Below, piece by piece: positions 8,869 to 17,489 of a DNA stretch of 64,000 nt (its first letter is position 1; each line of letters starts with the position of its first letter). Made by a program: the position numbers and the translations under genes. The stretch is from Pseudoclavibacter terrae (lineage in GTDB: Bacteria > Actinomycetota > Actinomycetes > Actinomycetales > Microbacteriaceae). The notes below the pieces were generated by a model, which was not told the origin of the DNA, did no database searches, and saw only the letters and a list, made by a program, of their open reading frames with translations. The stretch is from positions 416,647-480,646 of the forward strand of contig NZ_WBJX01000001.1 of the NCBI RefSeq assembly GCF_008831075.1. The letters run 5' to 3'.

Positions 8869-9063
8869 TGACGACGGCTGAGCGGGGCTTAAGCCCCAGT
8901 TGGCTGGCAATGACGACCGCTGAGGCGACGGCTGAGCGACGCTAGGGGCCATTTGGCTGGCAGCGATCGACATCAGGCCGCGTTTCCGCCTGGGCGGGTT
9001 CCTCAGCCGCCGCGTTCAGCCGCCGTCTTCCGCCGCCGTGTTCCGCCTGGGCGGCGTTTGCCG

Positions 9064-10206
9064 CTAGGCGTCGTTGGATCGCCCTCCGGTGCGGGTCGCG
9101 TCGCGCGAGGACGAGCTGGACACGTGGCCCGAGGTCGGGCTGGCGCTCGTGCGCGCATCCCGCGCATCCGTCGCATCCCGCGCCTCCGCCGCGTCAGCCG
9201 CCGTCTCGATGGGCTCGCCCTGCACCGTGGAGCGCTCGGACTTGCTGCGGTCGCCGCGTGTCTTGAGGAGGCTCGCGATCGTCGCGACGGCGATGGTGGC
9301 GCCGATGAACGTGAGCGAGAACCAGATCGGGATCTCGGGCACCCACAGCAGCGGCTCGCCGCCGTTGATGAACGGCACCTCGTTGACGTGCAGGGCGTGG
9401 AAGACGAGCTTCACGGCGATGAAGCCGAGGATCACGGCGAGGCCCTGGCTGAGGTAGACGAGGCGCTCGAGGAGTCCGCCGATGAGGAAGAACAGCTGGC
9501 GCAGGCCCATGAGGGCGAAGGCGTTCGCGGTGAACACGATGTACGCCTCGTTCGTGAGGCCGTAGATGGCGGGGATCGAGTCGAGGGCGAAGACGAGGTC
9601 GATGAAGCCGATCGCGACGATCGTGAGCAGCATCGGCGTGACCCAGCGCTTGCCGTCCTTCTTCACGGTCAGCTTGTCGCCGTGGTACTCGTCGGTGACG
9701 GGCAGGATGCGGCGCACGAAGCGCATGAACGCGTTGTTCGAGGGGTCGCCGTGGTCGCCCTTGATCTGCTGGTAGGCGAGCACGAACAGCAGCGCGCCGA
9801 ACAGGTAGAAGACCCAGGAGAAGTTCTCGATGAGGGCCGCGCCGACGGCGATGAAGCCGCCGCGCATGATGAGGGCGATGACGATGCCGATCATCAGCAC
9901 CTTCTGCTGGTAGATCTTCGGCACCGCGAAGCCGGTCATGATGATGAGGAACAGGAAGAGGTTGTCGAGCGACAGCGCCTTCTCGGTCAGGTAGCCGGCG
10001 AAGTACTCGCCGCCGTAGCGCCAATCGGTGACGAAGCCGATGCCGACGCCGAAGAGCAGCGCGAGGCCGATGTAGAAGGCGGACCAGCGCGCGGATTCGC
10101 GGATGGTCGGCTCGTGCGGTGTCCGCACGTGGGCGAAGAACTCGTAGACGAAGAAGCCGATCGTCACGGCGATCGTGATCAGCCAGACGGTGGTGGTCAC
10201 CTGCAT
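9064..10206 (-). CDS. TerC family integral membrane protein (putative metal exporter)
   Basis: The 380-residue protein has about nine membrane segments and the TerC motifs 'EKALSLDNLFLF' and 'IDLVFALDSIPAI', whose acidic residues are thought to bind metal. TerC/Alx/YkoY proteins are linked to manganese export and metalation of exported proteins. The ATG at 10206 follows TTGGAG and is preferred over a longer upstream start, which would run through the riboswitch. A charged Ala/Thr/Ser-rich tail follows the last helix. Regulation by manganese is strongly suggested by the leader RNA at 10241-10369. Confidence 0.92.
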   Translation of the reverse strand: MQVTTTVWLITIAVTIGFFVYEFFAHVRTPHEPTIRESARWSAFYIGLALLFGVGIGFVTDWRYGGEYFAGYLTEKALSLDNLFLFLIIMTGFAVPKIYQQKVLMIGIVIALIMRGGFIAVGAALIENFSWVFYLFGALLFVLAYQQIKGDHGDPSNNAFMRFVRRILPVTDEYHGDKLTVKKDGKRWVTPMLLTIVAIGFIDLVFALDSIPAIYGLTNEAYIVFTANAFALMGLRQLFFLIGGLLERLVYLSQGLAVILGFIAVKLVFHALHVNEVPFINGGEPLLWVPEIPIWFSLTFIGATIAVATIASLLKTRGDRSKSERSTVQGEPIETAADAAEARDATDARDARTSASPTSGHVSSSSSRDATRTGGRSNDA

Positions 10207-10217
10207 GGGGGTACTCC
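10207..10217 (-). promoter_or_regulatory. SD region of terC, complementary to the riboswitch core
   Basis: The minus strand reads GGAGTACCCCC directly before the ATG. It can pair with GGGGAGTACTCC of the aptamer (10350-10361) over 11 of 12 positions. This suggests that the ribosome site is hidden when the aptamer is not folded around its ligand. The pairing is seen in the sequence; the switching model is inferred. Confidence 0.6.
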
Positions 10218-10240
10218 AAAGGGGGTTCGGTGTTCGACAG

Positions 10241-10369
10241 CGACACCAAGGTCTCCTCCGCCCGACCAGCACCTCGTGGGGGTGATGCTGGTGGAGCCGG
10301 CGCCCCGGAACGTGGAATCACGCTCGTATTGACGGGCACACCGCAGACGGGAGTACTCCCCTTGCTTCG
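10241..10369 (-). ncRNA. yybP-ykoY manganese riboswitch upstream of terC
   Basis: The minus-strand leader contains both diagnostic blocks of this class: CAAGGGGAGTA near the 5' end (10353-10364) and GAGACCTTG near the 3' end (10247-10255). CAAGG and CCTTG pair to close the aptamer, with CGA and TCG extending the base helix. Between them lie GTCAATACG-type conserved bases and two GC-rich hairpins. The class senses Mn2+ and typically controls TerC/YkoY or other Mn exporters, in agreement with the downstream gene. Confidence 0.85.
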
Positions 10370-10373
10370 GGAG

Positions 10374-10379
10374 ATAGTA
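10374..10379 (-). promoter_or_regulatory. Candidate -10 box for the riboswitch-terC transcript
   Basis: TACTAT on the minus strand ends a few bases before the predicted 5' base of the aptamer, so transcription would begin at its first helix. The -35 region has no clear TTGACA match. Confidence 0.4.
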
Positions 10380-10451
10380 GACAGACTTCCGCAAAGGAAA
10401 CCTGGGAGAACCCTTTCGAGCGGATGCGGATGCGGACCCGCGCCGCTCCGC

Positions 10452-11552
10452 TCAGACGGCTCGGGGCGGCGCCGTCGAGAGTCGCGAGTTGAAGCTCGGG
10501 CTGAGCACGGTGCGGTGCACGGGCCTCGACGGGTCGGCGATGCGTGCGAGGAGCGTCTCGACGGCGGCCCGCCCCAGCGACGATCGCGGCGGGGTCACGG
10601 CGGTCAGCGCGGGTGTGAACAGGTCGGCGACCTCGTCGTCGTACGCCACGACCGAGAGGTCGTCCGGCACACTGAGCCCCCGCGCGAGGGCAACGTCGAT
10701 GATCGCCATCGCCTCCCGGTCGGAGTGCACGAGCAGGGCGGTGACCCCGGCCTCGAGGACCGCGTCGAGCACCGCATCCACGGCACCCGAGAAACGGGGG
10801 TCGCGGCGGTCGGGCAGGATGCGCTCGACGTGCTCACCCGGCGTGAGGCCCAGCTCGCGGCAGGCGGCCGACCAGCCGGCGATGATCTTGCGCGACGTCG
10901 GCGAATTCCGCGAGATGAAGAGACCCACCTTGCGGTGCCCGAGCTGCGCGAGGTGACGGGCCGCGAGGACGGCGCCCAGGGCGTGGTCGGTGGTGACCGA
11001 CTCCGCCGGCGTCCGGTCTGGGCCGACGACGGCATCACGCTCGGCGAGCACGAACGGCAGCCCGGACTCGTGCAGCCACTCCATGACCTCGCGGGCATGG
11101 TCGGTGTCGGTGTTGGGGGCGACGACGAGACCGGTGACGCCCTCGTGCTCGACCATCCGCTCGAGCACGGGCCGCTCATCCTGCATCTCGTAGGAGGTGC
11201 CCCGCAGCAGCAGCTTCGCGCCCTGCTCGCGCGCCGCCTGCTCCATGCCGCGGATCACACGCGGCCAGTAGAAGTCGAGCGACGGCACCAGCACGCCGAT
11301 GGTGTGCTGCGCGCCGTTCGTCGCCTGACGCGACTGCAGGGCCGGGGCGCCATCGGGCGGGAGCACCGCGCCGCCGTGCACGCGCACCAGCAGGCCGTCC
11401 GACTCGAGCTGCTGCAGATCGCGGCGCAGCGTCACCGGGGTGACCTCGAGCTCGTCGGTCAGCTCGGCGACCCGCACCGCACCGGACGCGAGCAGCCGTT
11501 CGAGGATGAGGTCGCGCCGTTCAGCGGCGAGCCGTGATCCCTGTTCCATCAT
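10452..11552 (-). CDS. Transcriptional regulator, DeoR-type HTH fused to a LacI-type sugar sensor
   Basis: The 366-residue protein begins with a DeoR winged helix ('RRDLILERLLASGAVRVAELTDEL..VTPVTLRRDLQQL', about residues 12-55, then the 'HGGAV' wing end). From about residue 85 it continues as a periplasmic-binding-like LacI sensor ('IGVLVPSLDFYWPRVIRGMEQAAREQG', 'DDLSVVAYDDEVADL'). A normal LacI protein would have a different HTH. The ATG overlaps the stop of the lyase gene (ATGA), so regulator and lyase are coupled. It probably controls the lyase and the divergent import operon through the GATC repeats at 13985-14030. Confidence 0.88.
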   Translation of the reverse strand: MMEQGSRLAAERRDLILERLLASGAVRVAELTDELEVTPVTLRRDLQQLESDGLLVRVHGGAVLPPDGAPALQSRQATNGAQHTIGVLVPSLDFYWPRVIRGMEQAAREQGAKLLLRGTSYEMQDERPVLERMVEHEGVTGLVVAPNTDTDHAREVMEWLHESGLPFVLAERDAVVGPDRTPAESVTTDHALGAVLAARHLAQLGHRKVGLFISRNSPTSRKIIAGWSAACRELGLTPGEHVERILPDRRDPRFSGAVDAVLDAVLEAGVTALLVHSDREAMAIIDVALARGLSVPDDLSVVAYDDEVADLFTPALTAVTPPRSSLGRAAVETLLARIADPSRPVHRTVLSPSFNSRLSTAPPRAV

Positions 11553-13921
11553 TCTGCGTCCCCCACAGCGTTCATGCCCCCGAAGGGCGGTGTCGAGTGC
11601 TCCTGGCGCACGGTGACGGTCATCGTTGACCGGTCGGCGACGTCGAGGTCGAGTCGCACGAGTCTAGGGCCCCACACGTCAGCGAGCATCGGGTCGTCGA
11701 GCTCGATCGGCGTGAGGGTCGCGGAGGCGGTGCCAGTCCAGGTGACGTGGACCCGCGGGGCGCCACCCAGAGGGGTGATGATGGCGCTGTCGTCACCCTG
11801 ACTGTCAGGGGTGAGGGCCACGTCGCCGGCGAGCAGCATCCGCAGCTGCGCCGGGGCGTGTGCGGCAGAGGAGTCCGTCGAGTCGGCCGAGTCCGGCGAG
11901 TCGTCCGCGTCCGCCGCGTCGTCCGCGTCCGCCGCGGCGTCAGATGCGGAAAGTTGTGGCGAGGTGCTGTTCAGCTCCTCGCGGACCGCACTTGGCCACA
12001 ACTGTGCGGAGCTCACGGTCCGGAGTGCGGAGGCGGCGGGAGGGAGTTGTGGCGAAGTGCCGTTGCCGGCGCTCGCAGCTGCGCTAGGCCACAACTCTGT
12101 GGGGCTCGCGGTCGCGGGGGCGGGTGCGGGTGCGCCAGCGCCCGCGGCATCGGCGGACGCCCAGCGCCACGCGTCGTGGATGCGCACCTCGGCGCGCTCG
12201 CGGTCGAGGACCACCTCGCGGCGCCACGACTCGAGCCCATCGACGTCGTAGGCGCCGGCCAACTCGAGTTCGAGCCTGGGCCCGGCTCCCGTCTGCACGC
12301 TGACGACGTCCGCCGCGTACTCGCGCCCCGTCGGCTGCCCGCGGCCGGCGATGAGCGGCACGTTGTGCCATTCGCTCTGCATGGGCCACAGCTCGTAGCG
12401 GCGGTCGCTGAAGGTGCGGGCGTCGTAGCTGGGGCGCCCGGCGTCGACGATGACCGGCACGCCGTCGGAGGCGACGAGGAAGCTGCCGATGTCGTTGTGG
12501 TTGTGGTTCTCGTCGTTGTGGCCGCCTTTGACTGCAACTGACAAGCCCGAAGTCGAGCCCTCGCGCTCGCGGGCGACGAGCATCTGCGTGGAGGGGAGCC
12601 AGGTGGATGCGGGGGCCGGGGGAGCGGGTGGGCTCAGCTGCAGCCAGGCTGCGTCGGTGAGTCCACGCAGCACTCGCCCGAGCCCCTCGGCCTCGACGAC
12701 CGCGGGCTCCGATGGGCGTCGGTGGGAGGCCGCGAACGCCTGCGCGTCAGTGTCTCCGGCGCGCACGGCCGCCCGGTAGAGGGAGTGCCACGGCTGGTCG
12801 CTGCTGGGCTTCGCCTGCCCGTCGGCGGCGTTCACGAACCACCCGTCGCCGAGGTGCATGCGGTGCGGGAAGGCGACGGTCTCGCGCAGCGAGCGGATGC
12901 TCGGCACGGGGTCGAAGGCGCCGCCGGTCGCGTAGGTGAGCAGGTCGAGTGCTTCGAGGAGGCGGCAGGCGCCGTTCCACCAGTAGGCGTAGCCCTCGTC
13001 GATGGCGCCGTCGTCTGGGAGCACGGCGACGTAGCGGTCGAGCCCTTCGACGACGAGTTCCAGGATGCGCGCGCGTTGGGCGGCCTCGCTCGGAGCGTCG
13101 AGCAGTCGGAGGGCGGCGACGAGCACGTTGCCGTGGATCCAGGGGTTCCAGTTGTGTGCGTCCCCGTCGAGGCCGAGCCAGTGCCAGTCGCGGCGCCGCT
13201 CGAACGGCTCGAAGACGCGCTCGCGAGCTTCGTGGCGGATGCGCGCCCGCACGCCCGGGTAGTGCAGGTCGAGCTGGTCGCCGAGCAGCTGGTCGATCCA
13301 GGCGAGCTGGCCGACGACTTCGCCGGCGCCGAGGTCGAGGTAGGGGTCGGTGACAGTTGCGAGCACCGAGCCGTGTCGGGCGAGCGTGTCGTCGTGGGCC
13401 GGCCAGCACCAGGAGCTCTGCTCGCAGAGCAGGATGACGCCGTCGACGACCTCGGCGAGCAGCGTCGCGGAGCCGCTGGTGTCCGCACGCCGCGATTCCG
13501 GGGCATCCGCGGCTGGGGTGGTCGCGCCCGGGTCAGTGCCAGGATCGGCCACGACGGGCGGGGCTGAGACGGCGGCCGCAGCGGCGACCACGGTGCGGGT
13601 CAGGCGTTCCTGGCGCGAGAAGGCGGGTGTCTCCCAGGCGATGCGATTGCCATCGCCGTGGTACCTGGCGGCGTCGCTCGCCCGTGGTTGTGGCCATGGC
13701 GTGCCCTGTTCGGCGGTGGCGCGTTCGGTCATGTCCGCGAGGGTGCGCGCGTCTGGCAGCCCGGCGTGCCAGGTGGATGCGGGTGGCACGGGGAGCGCGT
13801 GGTCGGGATCGGCGATGACCTCGTCAAGGCTCCGGCCGTCGAGCTGCTCGTCGAGGGCGCGCGTGAGGGGGCCACGGAACGCGGTGCCGCTCTGCACGGG
13901 AATGTCCGTGGTGTCTGTCAT
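11549..13921 (-). CDS. Heparinase II/III family polysaccharide lyase
   Basis: The product is about 790 residues from the ATG at 13921, which is preferred because residues encoded upstream are Arg/Pro-rich and unlike the family. The N-terminal alpha-toroid runs to about residue 400 ('DWHWLGLDGDAHNWNPW', 'GYAYWWNGACRLLEAL'). The C-terminal beta-sandwich starts with 'KGGHNDENHNHNDIGSFLV', the heparinase II/III signature with its metal-binding His residues. No signal peptide is evident. It would cleave uronate-containing glycan by beta-elimination, giving the unsaturated ends used by the GH88 enzyme. Two in-frame palindromic insertions and an Asp/Ser/Ala-rich tract interrupt the C-terminal part (about residues 600-690). 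Confidence 0.87.
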   Translation of the reverse strand: MTDTTDIPVQSGTAFRGPLTRALDEQLDGRSLDEVIADPDHALPVPPASTWHAGLPDARTLADMTERATAEQGTPWPQPRASDAARYHGDGNRIAWETPAFSRQERLTRTVVAAAAAVSAPPVVADPGTDPGATTPAADAPESRRADTSGSATLLAEVVDGVILLCEQSSWCWPAHDDTLARHGSVLATVTDPYLDLGAGEVVGQLAWIDQLLGDQLDLHYPGVRARIRHEARERVFEPFERRRDWHWLGLDGDAHNWNPWIHGNVLVAALRLLDAPSEAAQRARILELVVEGLDRYVAVLPDDGAIDEGYAYWWNGACRLLEALDLLTYATGGAFDPVPSIRSLRETVAFPHRMHLGDGWFVNAADGQAKPSSDQPWHSLYRAAVRAGDTDAQAFAASHRRPSEPAVVEAEGLGRVLRGLTDAAWLQLSPPAPPAPASTWLPSTQMLVAREREGSTSGLSVAVKGGHNDENHNHNDIGSFLVASDGVPVIVDAGRPSYDARTFSDRRYELWPMQSEWHNVPLIAGRGQPTGREYAADVVSVQTGAGPRLELELAGAYDVDGLESWRREVVLDRERAEVRIHDAWRWASADAAGAGAPAPAPATASPTELWPSAAASAGNGTSPQLPPAASALRTVSSAQLWPSAVREELNSTSPQLSASDAAADADDAADADDSPDSADSTDSSAAHAPAQLRMLLAGDVALTPDSQGDDSAIITPLGGAPRVHVTWTGTASATLTPIELDDPMLADVWGPRLVRLDLDVADRSTMTVTVRQEHSTPPFGGMNAVGDAE
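11952..12003. repeat. 52-bp palindromic element inside the lyase gene, copy A
   Basis: The left end AGTTGTGGCGAGGTGC and right end GCACTTGGCCACAACT are inverted repeats. The element is read through in frame on the minus strand and encodes an 'AQLWPSA...TSPQL' peptide. A second copy of equal length starts 93 bp later. Confidence 0.8.
12045..12096. repeat. 52-bp palindromic element inside the lyase gene, copy B
   Basis: The ends AGTTGTGGCGAAGTGC and GCGCTAGGCCACAACT match copy A while the centre has diverged. The 93-bp offset (31 codons) puts both copies in the same reading frame. The encoded 'TELWPSA...TSPQL' repeats the peptide of copy A. Confidence 0.8.
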
Positions 13922-13984
13922 CGTCGACCTACTTCTCGGGGGTGGTGCTCGCCGCTGCTGCGGTGATGGTGGTGCCACACGAAT

Positions 13985-14030
13985 CGATCGTAAACGATCA
14001 TGCACGATCATAACCGCATTGTTGTGATCG
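13985..14030. promoter_or_regulatory. Phased CGATCA repeats, candidate operator of the hybrid regulator
   Basis: CGATCG (13985), CGATCA (13995) and CGATCA (14005) are direct repeats spaced exactly 10 bp apart. An inverted TGATCG lies at 14025, two further turns away. The block sits between the divergent lyase and DUF2264 genes. DeoR-type regulators often bind direct repeats, so the adjacent hybrid regulator is the likely ligand. Confidence 0.6.
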
Positions 14031-14111
14031 AGATTGATTGCTACTCTTTCGAAACGTCACCACCCCGGGGCGACCACTCGAACCCCCGGACGGCAATTCA
14101 AAGGAGAATCC

Positions 14112-16070
14112 GTGTCCACTGCATTCACGCCTGAAGCGCCCGCCGCTGCGGCGCCGCCAGCGTCGCAGCGAGCATGGACCCGCGACGACTGGACCGGCTA
14201 CGCCGACCGCCTCCTCGCGGGCGCCATGGCCTGGGCGTCACCCGGCAAGGGGCGCATCACCCCTCCTGGCGCGGAAGGCGGCTACGGCCACGACATCGAC
14301 GGCCTCGAGGGCTTCGCCCGCACGTTCCTGCTCGCCGGCTTCCGCATCGCGGGGGAGCGGGGCCAGGGCGTCGACGAGCTCATCTCCTTCTTCTCCGAGG
14401 GCATCCGCACGGGCGTCGACCCGGACGCGGCCGACCGCTGGGTCCGCCTCGAGGAGCACCCGCAGGCCAAGGTCGAGGCGGCGTCGCTCGCCCTCATCCT
14501 CGATCTCACCCGCCCCTGGATCTGGGATGCGCTCGACGAGCTCACGCAGCACCGCGTCATCGGCTACTTCGCCCCGGCCGTCGGCGACGACACCTACCCG
14601 CGCACGAACTGGCTCTGGTTCCGCCTCGTCGTGCAGACCTTCCTCCGCTCCGTCGGCGGCCCCTGGTCGCCGGATGACGTCGCCGCCGACCTCGCCCTGC
14701 ACGACTCGTTCGTGCGCGCCGACGGCTGGCTCTCCGACGGGGAGGAGCGCTCCTACGACCACTACGTCGGCTGGGCGCTGCACATCTACCCGGTCCTCTG
14801 GTCGCGGATGCGCGGGGCCGGTGAGCTCGCGGGCGATCGCCTCGCCGGCGATGTCGCCGCTCTCGACCGCTTCCTGCAGGACGCCGTGCACCTCATCGGG
14901 GGTGACGGCTCGCCGCTCCTGCAGGGACGCAGCCTCATCTACCGCTTCGCTGCCGCGGCCCCGTTCTGGGTGGGCGCGCTCGCGGAGGTTCCCTCGGTCT
15001 CGCTCGGCGCGCTCCGCCACGCGGCGGAGAAGGTCGTCTCGCACTTCGCCGAGCGCGGAGTGCCGGATGAGCGCGGCCTCCTCACGATGGGCTGGCTCGG
15101 CGAGTGGCGCCAGCTGGCGCAGGCCTACTCCGGCCCTGCTTCCCCGTACTGGGCCTCGAAGGGTCTGCTCGGCGTCCTCCTCCCCGCCGATCACCCCGTC
15201 TGGGCCGCCGAGGCCGAGCCGCTTCCCGTCGAGCGGGGCGACTTCGTGCGCACGATCACCGCCCCCGGCTGGGTCGTGACCGGCACGAAGAGCGATGGGA
15301 TCGTGCGCATCGCCAACCACGGCACGGACCATGCGAAGCCGGACGCCCTCGTCGGCGACTCGCCCCTCTACGCCCGCATCGCCTACTCGAGCGCGACCAG
15401 CCCGCTGCTCGACGACGCCGCCTGGCACGAACCCCTCGAGCAGTCGGTCGCGCTCGTCGAGAGCGCCACCACGGGCAAGGACGCCACCGCAGGCACCGAG
15501 ACCGCCACGCATCGCGCCGCGATGGAGCTCCTCGCGACGACCACCGACGGTGACGCCGGTGTGGCCGCATCCACCTGGCTCGCCCACACGCTGGTTCCGA
15601 ACGCGAAGCAGCAGCGCCACGGCTCCGGCCTCGACGGCGAGGCGACGGTCGTCGCCCGCCTCACCGTCGTCTCGGTGGTGCGCGGCGCCGAAGAGGTGCG
15701 CCTCGCCCGCGTCACCGACCTCGCCGAGGGCGTCGACGAGAACGACTGGATGCTGCGCTGGGGTGGCTGGCCCGTCACGAGCCGACAGGATGCGCAGATC
15801 ACGAGCGCACTCCGCGGCCTGACGGACGGCACCACGGCACGGACGGTCACCCGGACGGACGCGAGCCCGCTCGGCGCCTCCACCGCGGTGCCCGTGCTCG
15901 ACGCCCCAGTCGAAACCGGCACCTGGGCCGCCGCCCACCTCACGCTGGCGGGCGCCGACCACACCCCGAGCCTCACCACCGGCGTCGAGCTCACGCACGA
16001 GCTCGCCGCCATCACCTGGTCAGACGGTGCGCATAGCACCGTCGACCTCACCAACTACCGCCTCTCGTAG
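14112..16070 (+). CDS. DUF2264 domain protein
   Basis: The product is about 652 residues. The GTG at 14112 behind AAGGAG is clearly better than the upstream in-frame ATG. The N-terminal two thirds match the DUF2264 pattern ('WTRDDWTGYADRLLAGAMAWASPGKGRITPPG', 'GYGHDIDGLEGFARTFL', 'NWLWFRLVVQTFLRSVG', 'YDHYVGWALHIYPVLW'), a helical toroid common in polysaccharide-utilisation loci. The rest is beta-rich. The biochemical role is unknown, though a glycan-binding or lyase/hydrolase-like function is plausible. It heads the plus-strand operon that continues with the ABC importer and diverges from the lyase. Confidence 0.85.
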   Translation: MSTAFTPEAPAAAAPPASQRAWTRDDWTGYADRLLAGAMAWASPGKGRITPPGAEGGYGHDIDGLEGFARTFLLAGFRIAGERGQGVDELISFFSEGIRTGVDPDAADRWVRLEEHPQAKVEAASLALILDLTRPWIWDALDELTQHRVIGYFAPAVGDDTYPRTNWLWFRLVVQTFLRSVGGPWSPDDVAADLALHDSFVRADGWLSDGEERSYDHYVGWALHIYPVLWSRMRGAGELAGDRLAGDVAALDRFLQDAVHLIGGDGSPLLQGRSLIYRFAAAAPFWVGALAEVPSVSLGALRHAAEKVVSHFAERGVPDERGLLTMGWLGEWRQLAQAYSGPASPYWASKGLLGVLLPADHPVWAAEAEPLPVERGDFVRTITAPGWVVTGTKSDGIVRIANHGTDHAKPDALVGDSPLYARIAYSSATSPLLDDAAWHEPLEQSVALVESATTGKDATAGTETATHRAAMELLATTTDGDAGVAASTWLAHTLVPNAKQQRHGSGLDGEATVVARLTVVSVVRGAEEVRLARVTDLAEGVDENDWMLRWGGWPVTSRQDAQITSALRGLTDGTTARTVTRTDASPLGASTAVPVLDAPVETGTWAAAHLTLAGADHTPSLTTGVELTHELAAITWSDGAHSTVDLTNYRLS

Positions 16071-16133
16071 CCCGGGCGTCGGTTTTCAGGGGTCCGAAGC
16101 GGATCCCGTTCATTGCAGCAAAGGAGCAGCACC

Positions 16134-17426
16134 ATGAAGAAGCGCACCATGATCGCCACTGCGGGCCTCGCCGCCGCCGCACTGGCCCTCACCGGATGCA
16201 GCGGTGGCGGGAGCGTCGACCCAGACGGCCCCATCACGCTGTCGGTGTCGGGCTGGAGCGTCGCATCCACACCCGAGTTCCAGCTGCTGGCGGACGGCTT
16301 CACGGAGAAGTACCCCGACGTGACCGTCGAGGTCATCGACTACGACCCCGCCGAGTACAACACGCTCATCACGGCTGACCTCGCGGCCGGTTCGGGCCCC
16401 GACATCATCACGCAGAAGGAGACGAAGTTCGTCACCACCTTCCAGGAAGGCGGACAGCTGCTCGACGTGTCCGACATCGAGCTGCCTGAGGGCATCAGCG
16501 GCGCCGCATCGTACGAGATCGACGGCACCACGTGGGCGACCCCGTACCGCCAGGACTCGTGGGTGCTCTACTACAACAAGGCCCTCTTCGACCAGGCAGG
16601 CGTCGCCTACCCGGACGGCAGCTGGACCTGGGACGACTACGTCGAGAACGCCGACCTCCTGACGCAGAACCTCACCGCAGCGGGCTCGACCGCCAAGGGC
16701 GCGCACCAGCACAGCTGGCAGTCGACCGTCCAGGGCTTCGCCAACGCACAGGCTGACGGCGACATCTTCAGCGGCGAGTACGACTACTTCGAGAAGTACT
16801 ACGACAACTCGCTCAAGCTGCAGGACGACGGCGCGCAGGCCTCCTTCAACACGGTCACGGCCAACAAGCTCACCTACCAGGGCGAGTTCGGCAAGCAGAA
16901 GGCCGCGATGATCCCCATGGGCTCGTGGTTCGTGGCGACGCTCATCTCGCAGCAGGCGGCCGGCGAGGCCGACGACTTCGAGTGGGGCATCGCACCCGTG
17001 CCGCAGATGGATGCATCCACCGCCGGTCTCGAGAACACGCCCATCACCTTCGGTGACCCTGCCGGCTTCGGCATCAACGCCAACATCGACGAGGGCAAGA
17101 CGCAGGCCGCCAAGGACTTCCTCGCCTACGCAGCAAGCGAAGAGGCAGCCACGAAGCTCGCCGGCATCGGCATCACCCCGGCGCTCCTGAGCGACCCCGT
17201 CGTCGAGGCGTACTTCGGCGTCGAGGGCGCCCCGCAGGACGAGCTCTCCTCGTTCGCCGTGCAGACGCACGAGACGCTCCCCGAGAGCCCGACCAACTCG
17301 AAGACCGCGGCCGTCCAGAACATCCTGAACGACATGCACTCCTCGATCCTCTCCGGCTCCAAGTCGGTCAAGGACTCCATCACGGAAGCCGAGACCCGAG
17401 TCGCCAACGAAGTCGGCCTCGACTAA
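16134..17426 (+). CDS. Sugar ABC transporter substrate-binding lipoprotein
   Basis: The 430-residue protein has a lipobox ('ALALTGCSGG') and the extracellular solute-binding family 1 layout: 'ISGAASYEIDGTTWATPYRQDSWVLYYNK' near residue 130 and 'KQKAAMIPMGSWF' near 260. It would capture oligosaccharides released by the lyase. The ATG at 16134 follows AAGGAG. Two permease genes follow. No ATPase gene is present, so a shared MsiK-type ATPase elsewhere probably energises transport, as is common in actinobacteria. Confidence 0.92.
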   Translation: MKKRTMIATAGLAAAALALTGCSGGGSVDPDGPITLSVSGWSVASTPEFQLLADGFTEKYPDVTVEVIDYDPAEYNTLITADLAAGSGPDIITQKETKFVTTFQEGGQLLDVSDIELPEGISGAASYEIDGTTWATPYRQDSWVLYYNKALFDQAGVAYPDGSWTWDDYVENADLLTQNLTAAGSTAKGAHQHSWQSTVQGFANAQADGDIFSGEYDYFEKYYDNSLKLQDDGAQASFNTVTANKLTYQGEFGKQKAAMIPMGSWFVATLISQQAAGEADDFEWGIAPVPQMDASTAGLENTPITFGDPAGFGINANIDEGKTQAAKDFLAYAASEEAATKLAGIGITPALLSDPVVEAYFGVEGAPQDELSSFAVQTHETLPESPTNSKTAAVQNILNDMHSSILSGSKSVKDSITEAETRVANEVGLD

Positions 17427-17489
17427 CCCCTCTCGTCGGTCGGCCGGTGCTCTCTCACCGGCCGACCGGCACCTCTCTCCAGGAGAATC

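Larger units (their letters stand above)
8476..9063. other. Repeat-rich intergenic region, no gene
   Basis: The gap of 588 bp between the GH35 gene and terC lacks a plausible coding sequence. It begins with a run of CGCCG units (8481-8512), then holds two large hairpin palindromes and several solitary arms of the same family, and ends in GC-rich CCGCC runs. Both flanking genes converge on it. Confidence 0.7.

Noticed and set aside
8590-8963. CRISPR array
   Set aside because: Repeats are irregular, palindromic, differ in spacing and have no spacers of constant length. No cas genes are present.
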